This document shows, in pieces, positions 12,401 through 24,812 of a stretch of DNA of 64,000 nt (within the stretch, counting starts at the first letter, position 1; every line of letters starts with the position of its first letter). The notes beneath the pieces are model-generated. The model was not told the origin of the DNA. It did no database searches and worked only from the letters and a program-made list of their open reading frames with translations. A program made the translations under genes and the position numbers. The stretch lies in contig CANTUR010000039.1 in NCBI GenBank assembly GCA_947683625.1, forward strand, positions 2,604,001-2,668,000, given 5' to 3'. The DNA is from Mallotus nudiflorus (Eukaryota > Streptophyta > Magnoliopsida > Malpighiales > Euphorbiaceae).

Positions 12401-13320
12401 ATAACGATAATATAAAGGACGCATGAGGCCATCACTGGACCAAGAGCATGATGACCCTATTCCAGAACATGAAATTTTTCAGATTATTGATATTTATGAT
12501 ATGATTTTATGATTTTAGAAATAGAGGATGCAAAATGATGATATGAAATGAGCATAATCAAGCATATATTATTCACATAGCATGTAAAATTACCAATCTC
12601 ATCATGCAAGCACAAAAGTATTCCTAAATGTTGACGATAGTAAAATAAAATGCAATATGATAAAATAAACGTACTAAAATAATTATGTGGTCCTCACACT
12701 CAACTAAGCTTATATGAACTTTAAAGCTTTAGCTTCAAGAGATTCTTAAGCTTTCCTTGTCAAGAGGTTCAAAATGACAATAGAATGATGCTAAATTGTA
12801 TAACAAAATGTGCATTGGCCTAACAAGCTAAGTATTTTGAGAGGATTTTTCTCAAAATAAGCCTCTTGTTGTTTCGATAATTTGTATTTTGCAAGGTTGA
12901 AGCACAACTTAATGGCTCGGTGATCAATTTTTGCACATTGGTGTGGTCAGTTAGGTTTTTTAAGGTTGCATACTTTAAAGGTGTTACGAACGAGCAGACT
13001 CTAATCATCTCGGGGATTCATTTCATCATTAGAACTTTCTAAGGATAGTCAAATTTGAGGTATGATAATTTCCCCCTACTTCACATGCGTTGCATAGCCA
13101 CCTAGCGCTAGTGTCAATACATATGAATCAAAATGCAAAGATGAAAAAAATGTTTTAGTTTGGAGAGAGGTACTTACTTATGGGTTGTCTTTAGATGTCT
13201 TGTCAAGATTTAATTGATGTGGTTTTATTTGTTGTTGTTGTTATGTGACTTAGTTGTCACACAAGGTGCTATGTGGGACATATGCAAGCTTGTGATTTAT
13301 ACAAAGTGCATTAGGATTAA
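9471..13320. other. Repeat-derived DNA without a supported gene
   Basis: No conserved protein seen. 9740-10680 carries several copies of a GGTGATCACC/GGCGATCACC-like motif and looks like LTR or leader DNA of a degraded retroelement. 11700-11740 has a tRNA-like pol III box pair (see findings). 11985-12080 contains GGAGTCGCCACC followed by a GGGTCACTC block, a sequence type I know from LTRs of plant Ty3/gypsy elements and also met near 42719 inside the solo LTR. Short open frames here have no protein character. The block probably belongs to the same old element as the array and mobile-domain ORF that follow. Confidence 0.45.
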
Positions 13321-14170
13321 TATGACTATAACCTTCTTAGGCGCCATACAAAATGATGATGATGCTACTAAGCAAAAAGAGATGCGACTATAACCTTCTT
13401 AGGTGTCATGTAAATAAATATGCGACTATAACCTTTTTAGGTGTCATACAAATGAACATGCGACTCTAACCTTTTTAGGTGTCACACAAATGACCATAAA
13501 ATTATAACCTTCTTAAGTGTCATGTGAATGAACATGCGATTATAACCTTTTTAGGTGTCACATAAATGAATATGTGACTATAACCTTTTTTGGTGTCACG
13601 CAAATGAACATGCTATTAAGCAATGAAGATGTGATTATAACCTTCTTAGGTGTCATACAAAATGAGGATGCTACTAAGCAATAAAAATGCGACTATAACC
13701 TTCTTAGGTGTTATGCAAAATGAATATATGACTATAACCTTCTTAGGTGTCATGCGAATGAATATGCAATTGTAACCTTTTTAGGTGTCACGTGAATAAA
13801 CATGCTATTAAGCAATAAAAATGTGATTATAACCTTCTTAGGTGTCACACAAAATGAACATGCAACTATAACCTTCTTAAGTGTCATGTGAATGAACATG
13901 CGATTATAACCTTTTTAAGTGTTACACGAATGAATATACTATTAAGTAATGAAGATGTGACTATAACCTTCTTAGGTGTTATGATGTGACTATAACCTTT
14001 TTAGGTGTCAAGCGAAATGAGGATGCTACTAAGCAATAAAAATGAGACTATAACCTTCTTAAGTGTCATGCAAAATGAACATGCGACTATAGCCTTTTTA
14101 GGTGTCACGCGAATGAACATTTGCATATAACCTTCTTAAGTGTCATGTGAAATGAAGATACTACTATGCA
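13321..14170 (+). repeat. 38-bp minisatellite, about 19 copies
   Basis: Units resemble GACTATAACCTTCTTAGGTG plus TCAYRCRAATGAACATGC; consecutive anchors lie 38 bp apart where regular. By my count the core TATAACC recurs 19 times. Several units carry an additional 19-bp piece, GCTATTAAGCAATGAAGAT, exactly half a unit, giving 57-bp composite units. Divergence among copies is moderate. It ends about 680 bp before the start of the plant-mobile-domain ORF, a position typical of tandem arrays in the 3' region of Tat-lineage gypsy elements. Confidence 0.92.
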
Positions 14171-14850
14171 AATGAGAATGCTCATAAGTAGTGTGGATGC
14201 TCCTAATCAATGTGAAAGTGCTTTTAAGCGATGTGAATGCTTATAAGCCATGTGAAAATGTGAGAGTGCTCCTAAGCAATATGAATGAGGTAGCAGTGAT
14301 GATGCAGTAATGATGTCGTAGTGATGTAGTAATGATGCAGTTATGATGCCATTATTTATCATGTTAAGGATGTTATTTTGATGATTTAGAGAGAGATATT
14401 CTTACAGTGGATTTTCCTTGCTCTTATTCTTTAGTGTGATGTTGAATTTTCTTAAAAAGGTAGTGTGCATACAATGTCTTTATACAGATGGAATCCATAT
14501 TGATGTACTTTTGCATAAGTTTGGTGCATGTCTTATGCTCAAATGGAAGTTTAGGACCATAGAAGTGAGTGTGCAAAGTCTCGAAGTGCCCATAAAACCA
14601 TAGAAGAGCACATGGAAGGGGGAAGTACGCATGACTGAGCATGATCACGTGCTTGTGCACGTGGTCACACATTTGGCATGTGGTCACATGCTTCCTCCCC
14701 TTTGGGCCTACTTAAACGACTATTTTAGAGGTTTGGGGAGGCTTTATCCAGACTTCTTTAACTATTTTCTGACTTTTCTTGACCCTTTTTATGTTTTGGA
14801 TACTTTCTACTTTATTTTTTCTTCTATACTTCCTTTTTTTTTTGCATAAA
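14171..14850 (+). promoter_or_regulatory. Region upstream of the mobile-domain ORF with two G-boxes
   Basis: CACGTG occurs at 14646-14651 and 14658-14663, 12 bp apart, about 190 bp upstream of the ATG at 14851. CACGTG is the plant G-box core bound by bZIP and bHLH factors. Short repeats of GTGGTCACA surround it, and 14290-14345 has a degenerate GATGCAGTAAT repeat. A functional promoter is inference; the element is decayed. Confidence 0.35.
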
Positions 14851-17441
14851 ATGGAGTTCCCCAACATTCTTGAGGGTTTGGAGGACATTTTTATTGATGT
14901 TAATGTTAAGGGTAACTTTATAGAGGCCATTGGAGTTGGGACGTTTGCTACAAGGACTAGCACATCTGATGCTCAAAGTTCTCAGCCATCCAAGCTTTCT
15001 CGAGGAGATATGATCCTTGTTGTTTATAGCTTGGAGACTCATGCTTAGGTGTGTCATTATCACGATGTAGGTCATTTTTTGCCCTTATTTTTTGAAGCTT
15101 GTTCATTGGCTGCTTTGCTGTTTATTTTGCTATATGAGGTTATTGTAGCTATAGTTTTATAGCTCTTGCTATAACTATTTGTTAAGTTATAGCTTTAGTG
15201 TAAATGTTGTGATCGTCTACTAGTGCTTGCCTCGATGTTTTTCTTTTTAGCTTTTGTTATTGTTTAGATCCTTTTAAATGACAAAGAGAGAGATATGTTA
15301 GTATTTAGTAGTTATGCAAATTCTTGATAATGTACCGATTTTTTGTAGCCTTCTAGGTATGTTACTGTGTTGCCTGGTAGTTTCAACAGAGTCAGTATGT
15401 ATTATCAGGGCCTCCCGATGTGTGTGAAGCAAATGATTGCCAGGAAGGGCTTGGATGGAGTCATTGCTACATTATCTTATGACTTATATATGTCAAGTCA
15501 GATTGCCATGTATGCATTGATAGAGTGGTGGCTGGACATGACATATACTTTTCATCTGCCTATCGAGAAGATGACTATTACCCCTTTGGTTTTTACTACT
15601 ATCATGGGCTTGAGCTTTTTTAAAGAGCCTGTTCCTTTCAGTGAGGAGGAGTGTTCTATTATTATGGCGAGGAGGTGCGCCATGATGGATTTTCTTAGGG
15701 TGGTGACACCTATGAAGTCTGGTTACCCGTATCTCACTCATTATATGAAATTTTTTTCTTCTATGCAGACTCTATACGATGATGATCTTGTCTCTATAGA
15801 GCAGCTGGTTCGCTACTTTTTATTTTATTTACTGAGTGTTGTTATCTTCCTAAACCCTTTAGGTACGGGTGATATATAATTATTGTCTATCTTGAGAGAT
15901 CTGGATGGCTTACCGAACTATTACTGGGGCACCATTGCCTTTGCTCATTTGTACTCAGGCCTTGATGCAGCATGACGAGGTGGCTCGAGGATCTGTGGAT
16001 GCTTGTTCATGTTGGACATAAGTAGGTGTTCTGTTGTCTGTTCTTTTGCTTTTAGTTTGTTATTTCTGACCATCTAATTTTGATAGATCTGGGCATATGA
16101 GTTTGGGATTCTCCCTCATCCTTCCATTGAGCATTTCCTAGAGGATGGCTTCTATTCTCGATGGATCAAGAAGAATACTAATTTGATTGAGGATTGCATG
16201 GTAGCTTGGGACCATATGGGGAAGCTGTCCCCTGATCAGGTATGTCTGATTCTTGCTGTGTTAGTTATTTCTCTCTTAGGGATCTTTTATTCATTATTGC
16301 CTTTTGAGCAAATCTTTCTTCATTGGAGGGTGGTGAGGTCTCATTGGATGGTAGAGATGGTGGTTGCATGGTAGTTGACGGAGAGATGAGTGTTGCTCTC
16401 TGGCCTCATTGGTAGAGTGTGGTATTTGGGTGAGTGAGTTCATCATTGGTGGGATGGCCCATAAATGAGGAGAGTTCTTGTCCCTCCTCCTTGTGACATG
16501 TTCTAGGGCCCTGAGCTTTGTGGTGATGATCTTGATGTTGTTATGATGGGATTCCCCTCTAATAGCCTCTTGGAAAGTGCGGGTTTGCCTTATGCTGATG
16601 TATTGATCCCTTAGCTAATTGGTGTTGTAGCTAGTAGGACCTTTCCTTTAACTCCACCTTCTCAGGCAGATGCATCTTATCCTTTGGGTTCAAGGATTAG
16701 GAAATCACGCAGGTCATTGAGAGTCATTTTTCTGATTTGATAAGCCTTTATTCCCATTTTGGTGCAAGCGTGTAGCAAACTTTATTAGTAATAAACTGTA
16801 ATTGACATGAGTTGTAAGAACTTATCTGCAACGACGTCAAAGAAGATCTAGATCTCATTTTAAGGAGGATGAGGGCATGTTCTGTATTGAGGTGACTTCC
16901 TATACTAATAGTGTGGCTTCTAGAAGTACTACTCTTGGGGACTTGATGGTTCAATCGTCTTTGTCTTTACTTGGGATTGATATCCTTAGTAGAGTAGTGC
17001 ATTTCAATTTTCCTAGACCCAACTTTCCTTAATCAGGAGTTACTCTTGCTAATGCTACCTTCGTTCGTGTTCTCCATTTATTCTTGCCTGTGTTTCATTT
17101 ATTTAGTGAGTGATGATTGACTTATTTTCTTACTTTTTTAGATTCCTGTCTCCTCTGGTTAGTATTGGTATATTGTTGTTGGGAGTGCACAGTAGTGCTT
17201 TTTAGAGTTTGCTACCACTTAGAGGGTATGCCTTATTTATTGTACTTGTTTATTTTATGCACATATTTTATATATGAGTGTATGATATGCAATATGTAAT
17301 ACAGGTTGAGCACTATCTTGCTAGTCGTGAATGGAGCAGGAGCGTGTAGCTTATCGTGACCGCATCAGTAAGTTGGAGTCACAGCTATCGTCCTTTACGA
17401 TGAATGATAATAAGTTAGGACCAGACGAGGGGGATACTTGA
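14851..17441 (+). pseudogene. Plant mobile domain (aminotransferase-like PMD) protein remnant
   Basis: Protein pieces in order on the plus strand: MEFPNILEGLEDIF (14851-15047, stop); the main block 15350-15879 with MIARKGLDGVIATL, ALIEWWLDMTYTFHLPIEKM, TITPLVFTTIMGLSF; then LRDLDGLPNYYWGTIAFAHL near 15890, QIWAYEFGILPHPSIEHFLE near 16090, and a coiled-coil end RDRISKLESQLSSF near 17360. The pattern LIE-W----HTFHLP-GEMTITL-DV--L-GL followed by WGTIALAHLY and IWAYE is the plant mobile domain, found in host proteins such as MAIL1/MAIN and in many transposons. Stops, missing acceptors and a change of frame after GTGD point to a pseudogene, although some gaps could be introns. With the 38-bp array next to it, I infer it is the extra ORF of a Tat-like gypsy element; no pol is left here. 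Confidence 0.72.
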
Positions 17442-17632
17442 GTAGGATTAGTGCCTACTTCTGATGGCAACCATAGTCGATGTAGTTATTTTAGGAGCTA
17501 GGTGTAGGACTTTTAGCCTATGGTTTGCTTTGTTGTATTATTTCCCCAAGGTTATAGACTCTAGGTGTTGTATCTGGGCGCTTGTCCTACTTGTTGTATG
17601 ATGCTTGTATGATGATGATTGTATAGGCTTTT

Positions 17633-17890
17633 TAAAAAGTGAGGTTTTTCTTTATACTTTGTTCTTTTGAAACTTTACAAGTTTACCTGAATTTGTTTCA
17701 TATCTACCTTTCATTACAATTGCTAGGTTAGAATTATGTGATTGTTCATCTTTTAATAACTAAGTATCTTGCTTCAATTTAATAAGCAAGGGATTTAGCT
17801 CCATCAGCACAACCTATCCTTGATGATCCTTAGGCTAGATTTTAAAGTTGGATGCACGTTCTATCTCTGTTATAGGTAGGGTTCATATCA
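17633..17890 (+). repeat. Element A truncated 5' LTR
   Basis: Matches 19836-20095 almost base for base and ends in TTCATATCA. Its upstream boundary is a breakpoint, not an LTR start. Confidence 0.85.
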
Positions 17891-17893
17891 GTT

Positions 17894-17905
17894 TGGTATT
17901 AGAAC
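17894..17905 (+). promoter_or_regulatory. Primer-binding site, element A
   Basis: TGGTATTAGAAC, a mutated form of TGGTATCAGAGC, complementary to the 3' end of initiator tRNA-Met; three bases after the LTR end. Confidence 0.75.
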
Positions 17906-18107
17906 AAAACTTCAAGGTTTGGTTACGTATCCTTTGATTTTCATGTATTGTCTCTTCTTTTCTTCTTCTCAATTCTTCATAAATTAAGAAAATTTTTTTT
18001 TTCTTTGAGTGAAACCCAAGAGCATTCACACCCTTGAGTGTAAACACATAAGGGAGTATTTTGTGAGGATTTTTTCTATATCTTTTCAAACATGATATTT
18101 TTTTAGT

Positions 18108-19337
18108 ATGGACAGGCCTTATTTTCTTGGTGGGGATGATCCCTATGTTTACTTGAAATGGGTGCAACAAATGGAGGAGATATTTGATTCTCTTAAGATA
18201 AGTGATTTTAAAAAGTACAAACTTGCTTTTGATAAATTTTTGGGTCATGCTGCTATATGGTAGGAAGATTTGATGGTAAATGAGGTTAGAAATTGGGAGT
18301 TTATGAAAAGATTAATGACTAGATATTTCATTCCTCATGATGTTAGGAATAAATTCTATCTTAAATTGCAAAGACTTAAATAAAGGGATGAATTAAGTAT
18401 TGATGATTATGCTAAAAATTTTAAGTTTTTTATAATTGAAAGTGCTCTAGGAGAATCTGAAGGGTAGAAAATTGTAAGATTCATAAGCGGACTTAAGAGT
18501 GAAATTAGACAAGATCTTATGTTTATGGTACAATTGCAACTTATTTTGTCTTTAAATGATGTAATTACACTTGCTTTAGATAGAGAGAGTTAGAGTAATA
18601 AGGCTGATAATTGAAGTGGTACTAATGTTGAAGTGGTGTTAAGTGATCATGAGAAGAAGCATGAGGATCAATTATGTGATCAAACTAATAAAGTGGAGGA
18701 GAGCATTATTCATAAAGAAAAGTGTGAAAAAGAAGTGGTTGTGTGTGTGGAGATCAAAATAGAGAGTGAATCTAAGAATAGCAATTATGTTGAAGTCATT
18801 TAAGATAATAAGGATTGTTTATAAAGTTTTGAGCAATCTAGTGAAGATGTGCAAAGATTAACTCATAAAGAGGCAAACTAAGAAGTTTGTGCATAAAAAA
18901 AAGAGGAGGATAACAAGCTGGTTATTCATCATGATTATGCTAACAAATTTAATCTTTCTTTTTCTAGCGTTTTAAAAGTTATTTTTACAGACTTCTATGC
19001 CATACAAAGATCTATTTGCCGATGTTATGGAAATTCCTTATGTCCATAATGCAATCTATAAAGTCTTCACTTGTACCAAGAAGAACTTGAGATATTCATG
19101 TTTTAAGTTTAGAAGGAAGCAACAAGAATGCAATTCTTACAAGTTCATGGATAAGAGTTCTACATTCCAAATATTTAATCACATTTAAGCTATGTTGAAG
19201 CTACTTTTATAGAGCATTACTTCAAAGGAGAAGTTTTCAACCAAGAAATTTGTATTTAACCTTAGAGGATTTATGAATTTATTAACTTTAGAAGATGGCT
19301 ATAATTCAAGGGCGAATCATCTTCAAGAGGGAAGGAA
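18108..19337 (+). pseudogene. Element A gag remnant
   Basis: Starts at ATG 18108 just after a TTTTTTTAG acceptor-like run. It reads DDPYVYLKWVQQMEEIFDSL, GHAAIWW then a stop where Trp or Gln is expected, FMKRLMTRYFIPHDVRNKFY, DDYAKNFKFF and IVRFISGLKSEIRQDL: the Retrotrans_gag domain (capsid) of Ty3/gypsy elements. A long acidic, low-complexity tail follows with many stops. The last residues before the LTR read NSRANHLQEGRN, which resembles the C-terminal end of gypsy pol polyproteins, so the middle of the element looks deleted. Compared with element B this copy has more stops. Confidence 0.75.
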
Positions 19338-20095
19338 TAATATGAATACGGAAAGGGATTAAAAGTGCAAGCATGGACCTGAATATGAAGAATTCAATAT
19401 AATTAGCTTAATTTCCTATTCTAAAATTATTTAGCTAGATATGGATGAATTTTGAGTTATTTTCCTATTTTAGAGTCAATAAGGAAGATTCTAGAAGATG
19501 TGAGAAGATTCAAGAATATTGCAAGTCAGAGACAATAAGTCAACAAGTCAAAGTCAATGGTCAATGGTCAACATGTGACATGGCATGCTTCAATGCTTAG
19601 TTGTCATGAGTTCGCATTTTGCTTAGTTGTCATGAGTTGTAATAAGTTGTCAATTTTGACTTTTCAAAGATGAGTTGTCATATTTTGAAGAAAATCTCCT
19701 TAATTAAGAATTTTCCTATATAGGTATCTTTGGGAATAAGGAATAAATCCTTTTCCTTCAATGATTAGGTTATTTACATGCCTATATAAGGGCTTATACA
19801 ATGAAAAACGAATTTAGAAGTATTGAAATATTAAAATGTGAGGTTTTTCCTTATACTTTATTCTTTTGAAACTTTACAAGTTTACTTGAATTTGTTTAAC
19901 GTCTACCCTTCATTACAATTGCTAGGTTAGACTTAGAATTATGTGATTGTTCATCTTTTAATAGCTAAATATCTTGCTTCAATTTAATAAGCAAGGGGTT
20001 TAGCTCTATCAACACAACTTATAATTGATGATCCTTAGGCTAGATTTCAAAGTTGGATGATCGTTCTATCTTTATTATAGGTAGGGTTCGTATCA
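19338..20095 (+). repeat. Element A 3' LTR
   Basis: 758 bases, preceded by the purine-rich tract CAAGAGGGAAGGAA. Contains several GTCAACAAGTCAAAGTCAATG-type repeats near 19545-19680 (GTCAA/GTCAT direct repeats). Its first base pair after the tract has mutated (TG to TA). Confidence 0.8.
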
Positions 20096-20769
20096 TCATG
20101 GACTCTCGCCTCATTAAGCCAAACTAACAAATCCTTAACTAAATTTAAGCATAAGGTAATTCATGCCATATTAAGTATTCAAAAGGTCTTTCAACTCAAT
20201 TGAACTTAATAGACTTGAAACTAGATCCTAATTCATTAATTTCCTCTCGATCTCATGGTAACTTATGTGAATATTCAAATTAAACTTATCAAATTTAAAT
20301 TAAGCAAAAAAATTTAGTTAATACATCCCCAAAGCTACTAAGATCCTTCCTAGTACATAATAAAAATCTAGCTTAACATGGTTGTGAAAATAAGAACATA
20401 AGTAAAAGAAAATCTAGCAAACATCTTAATAAATAAAAAACATTTTAAAATCCCTTAATTCTTTAACTTGAATACCTCCTTGAATGTTGAAAGTTCTCCT
20501 CACTTGAATCCTTGTAATTTCTTTAACTAAGCTATACTGATGAATGTGTTTGAATGAAAATAAATAAAGAATAATAAAGATAATAATGAATGATTGAATA
20601 TGTTGTAAAGAATGTTTTCTCTCTCTTTCCATGCCTCTTTAGTCTTTTATTATTATATCCACTTTGCTAGTTGATGAGCGAGTGTGACTAGCTGAATAAT
20701 TGGCTAAGGCTTGCTAAAATTTCTATTAAAAATTCTCATGACACAAGGGTATAAACAAAATTATATATA
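20096..20769. other. Intergenic, nothing recognised
   Basis: AT-rich sequence without protein similarity. It ends with TTATATATA at 20761-20769, the left target duplication of the next element. Confidence 0.5.
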
Positions 20770-21204
20770 GGGAAAAGTACGGAAAACCACCCTATGGTTT
20801 CATAGTTTTGCACTTTTAAGTATTTATTTCATTTTTTGACAATTTGGGTCATGTGTTTGTCATTGTTTGATAATTTTCAGTATATAAGTATAACGTTGTC
20901 AAATGATGTACGACCTAACTAAAAATAATTAAAGGGAAAGTATGAAAAACCACCTTATGGTTTTAAGGTTTTGCAATTTTAAGTATTTATTTCACTTTTT
21001 TGACAATTTTGGATTATGTGTTTGTCGATGTTTGATGATTTCCAATATATGAGACTAACATTGTCAGACTCATTTAACAACATTAGCCTCATATACTGAA
21101 AATTATTAAACGATGACAAACATATGACCCAAATCATCAAAAAATGAAACACATACTTAAATATGCAAAATTGTGAAACCACAGGGTGGTTTTTCATACT
21201 TTTC

Positions 21205-21206
<2 letters not shown>
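20770..21206. mobile_element. Mutator-like MITE with a duplicated left arm
   Basis: Both ends are GGGAAAAGTAYG-type inverted repeats: GGGAAAAGTACGGAAAACCA at 20770 and the complement of TGGTTTTTCATACTTTTCCC at 21187-21206, with the arms matching over about 120 bp. A second left arm begins at 20934 (GGGAAAGTATGAAAAACCAC), so the unit looks like one copy with a tandem left-arm duplication or a copy nested at the shared end. Nine bases, TTATATATA, flank it on both sides (20761-20769 and 21207-21215). A 9-bp duplication and long terminal inverted repeats indicate a Mutator-like non-autonomous element, though the AT-only duplication is weak evidence. Confidence 0.78.

Positions 21207-21289
<83 letters not shown>
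21207..21289. repeat. (AT)n microsatellite
   Basis: About 40 AT dinucleotides, starting inside the right target duplication of the MITE; the element seems to have inserted into or seeded the tract. Confidence 0.95.
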
Positions 21290-21293
<4 letters not shown>

Positions 21294-24200
21294 CAAACTT
21301 AAGGTTTGAAACATGTATTAGATTCTACTGTTAAGTTACATACAAAGTTCTCCATAACTATTATTTATCACAACACTATAGATATATGTATAATACTTAG
21401 AATTTTCTTAAGTCCATGCCAAAAAAAGAAGGAAATATCATAGTAGTTTGGGATAACTTCTTTTAGACACTAGATGTTACTATTAATTCTCTAAAAGATA
21501 TGTAAAAATTTAAATATGAGGGGTGAGTATAAAAATACTCAATGAGTGGGTAAAAATATAACAAGTGGGAACAAATACTATTTTTCCAATAACAAATTTG
21601 CATTCAAGAAAATTATCATTATAATAGTTACACATCCTCTAATTATAAACATATATTATTGCAGTGCTAATATTTAATATAATTTTATCATTGTGCAAAA
21701 TAGCATTAAATTTTGCTAATTTATAAGCTAAAGAACAATCATAAAAAGGCATTCCATACACTCATAAAATATATAGCTAAAAGATTATGTTAAAGCTGAC
21801 ATATTGGGTACATGATGATGCTAAGCAATTGTTTCTCCAATTTTTGGGTTTTTAACTACATGCCAAAAGATTGTTTACAAGTGTGCTAGAGGATTACTTC
21901 CTTAAATAAAAACCTAACTTTCTTTAAGACAATTATAAATTTCCAAACTCCTTTACCAAAATTCGTTTGGATTTTCAAGCAGATGAAATAAAATTTAATG
22001 AAAAATTAAGCTTTTTAAACGAAGAAAAGAAATTGTATTAATCTAAAATTAAATACAATCTAAAAGATAATCTTTGCTTTGAAATTAATAAAAAAAAGTG
22101 TTGTAAAAAAGAATTGAAAATCTGCTAATGATAATTATTATTTGTGTTGTGTTAATGATTGGTTGATTGATTCCTCTATCTGCTTATAGATGCCCTGTAT
22201 TTCTAGTAAAAAATACAAACTTGCCCAATAAGCTTTTCTCTCAATTTATCAATAACTGGAGAACTGAATTCTTGTAACCTTCACTGTAGTTCACTTCCCC
22301 AAGTCTTTTAGAGTTCTAGAATTTTCTTGCTTTGTCACCAAGTTGCTCTTCAATAGCTAGTTTCATCTTCCAGAATATTCTTCTACCTTAGTAACTTAGT
22401 TGTATGGTTAGGCTTTTCATTTATTTTGGGCTTCAAAATTAAATCAAATTAGGGTATTAGCCTTAACATAGTTCAAAATTTTCAAATATGGCATAAAGAA
22501 TAACCCAAGTGTATAAAATTGCTAGTCATACGCATGCACAAAGCTACCTCCTTAAGGCAAAACCACTAGGTGTATGTACTCAAGGCTATATGTACACTAA
22601 GCATTGTCCTAAAGACAGTTGCTAAATAAGATTTGCTAATAAATAATGCTGAAATATTGACACAAGTCATCATGGTGTAATCTAAAGGATATATACCATA
22701 AGTGCATAGATTCATTTAAAAGTTAGGTTAAGCGCAACATATAAATACTATTTACAATATATATTTGCTAACATTTATTGCTATAACCTTATGAAAAGCC
22801 ATAAAAAAATAATAATCATATTTATTTGCTGGAACTACTATAAAATATGCTTGCTAGCTAAAACCACTTACTAACTTCAAAATAAAATAAATAAATAAGT
22901 ATTGTTGTTTTAAATTGCTTTAACTGCAATAATATTAAATATATAACTATTTGTTCTCTGTTTTATTATATAAGCTAAGCAATTAACAATTTATAAATGA
23001 TAACCATAAATTGAAGTTCATAAAAACTTATTTGTAAGAATATGTCAATTTATATAAAATAATGAACATATTCTAGGAATATAGCAATATGTTTATTTAT
23101 ATGTAACATAAATTTAAAACCTTGCTATGCACATTCTTATATACACATTATACCTCCTTAAAATGGAATACAAAAATTATATAAATCGCTCTACTCATAA
23201 ATTAGTGAGATGTAATCTTCTTCCTTAATTAGAGATTATTTCCTTAGCTCACTTTATCAATTTCAAGTATGTATATATGCTTTTATCTTGTGAATGAATT
23301 TGATTTTGAAATATGGTGTTCCATTTCCAAGTATAAACATGTTTTAAGTGAAGTACATTAACTTCATTTCCATAGACATTCGTAATTTTGTATTCTTTTC
23401 AGATATAATCAAACTAGTTTTTAGGTTTAGAAATTTTATGTTATTTTGCTTAGGAATATTAGATCCTATATTACTAGTTATTTGTATTTTGCATTTATGT
23501 TTAAAGATAATTTACATAGACTTGTCAAAAATGTAATTTTCTTGAACTTATATTAATGCAATTTCTTACAAGTGTGGATTTATGTGTATATATATGAAAT
23601 ATAAATAATTGAAAAAGAAACATTAATGTTAGCACAACAATGAACTTAAACATGCATACATAACTTTCATTTGCGATAATAAAGAATGTTTGCAAGTTAA
23701 GGTTGCACTTAACTATCACCAAATTTCGTAGTAGAAGTTAGTTGTACAATAGTTCTTACATAAGCAAATTATAATGTTTGTACTTCAACTGATTATAATG
23801 TACATTTCATAAAAAGTTATTTGTAACCACTAACTTTTTCTGCTCATAAAAATGTTTTGATGATAGAGTTTGTTATCATAACAAATCCATATAAAGATAG
23901 TCATTAAAAATTTTAGTGATAAATTTTAAACTTTTGGTAATGATTTGTTTCTTAATTAAAGAGCTTTCATGTAGCTTTATAAGTTAGTGCAACTTTAGAG
24001 GATGGAATTCTCAAAGGAGGAAAGAACTGCATAATTCGCATCTTACATGCATCAGTTCCCTTATATTACCCATATTTATTTATTTTAATCATTAGTATTA
24101 GTAGTGTTTATTGGCACATTCATTAATATCAAGCATATGTGACAGTAAACTAAGAATTTTAAAATTTTAATGATGCTTAAATTAATCAAAGTGTAGTTCG

Positions 24201-24812
24201 AATTAATCGTTAGAAGTCAATTGGGAATTAAGCTTATAAACGATTTAAGGTTGGAAATTTTAGACATTATTTTATATTGGTATTAATAATTATTGGTTGA
24301 GTGTTTTAAAATGCAAATACTTACTTGTTCCTAATTTATTATGCCAATTTTCAGTCACCCAGTATTTTGAAAATAGGGAAAAGATTTATGTCGTGGCTAG
24401 TGATGCTATAGTGCATCGCTAATCATGACCTAATCACCATAATGCCCTTTAGTTCAATTTTTTATTAGATAATTAAAAAGAAATTTATAGGCTATGTGTG
24501 TTTAAATTCTTACACAATGAGTTCACCCATATGCAACTTATGTTTTAGATTCTAAAAAAAAAAATTCAAAAAAATTAAATTTTCAAAGAAGTAAAATTCA
24601 AAAAAATAAAAGGGTAACGATGTAATTATTGCTATTTGCAACATCACTATGGATATTGCGAGTAGCAACGACATCATAGATAACGACGTCTATTAGTACC
24701 CTTTAAAATACTCATCTTGCTCCTTACGTATTTTACATGATATGGACTTATCCATTAATATATGAGGTTCTATACTAATAGCACAATAATTGTAATACAT
24801 GTGATTTTTGAT
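21290..24812. other. AT-rich intergenic DNA, one possible foldback element
   Basis: No coding similarity; the small open frames are what such base composition gives by chance. Near 24390-24690 an imperfect inverted pair (GTCGTGGCTAGTGATGC against the complement of GAGTAGCAACGAC) may mark a decayed foldback element of about 0.3 kb, but no target duplication is clear. Confidence 0.4.

Larger units (their letters stand above)
17633..20095 (+). mobile_element. Non-autonomous gypsy-like gag-only element A
   Basis: A 5' LTR cut to its last about 258 bases (17633-17890), a tRNA-Met-like primer site, a decayed gag (18108-19337) and a full 3' LTR (19338-20095). The two LTR parts align closely from GAGGTTTTT to the GGGTTC-TATCA end. 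The LTR ends TGATATG...CATATCA recognised in element B are present here as TAATATG and CGTATCA. Protease, RT, RNase H and integrase are missing, so it would need help from a relative. The missing 5' part of the first LTR joins the mobile-domain remnant directly, showing a deletion or recombination at about 17633. Confidence 0.82.

Noticed and set aside
13321..14170. Regular repeats with spacer-like parts, at first sight CRISPR-like
   Set aside because: Units are contiguous 38-bp repeats with gradual divergence; the 19-bp parts are alike, not unique spacers, and the host is a plant nuclear genome.
22140..24340. Possible genes in the long AT-rich stretch
   Set aside because: Only frames of 60-65 codons with Ile/Phe/Lys bias and no conserved motifs.
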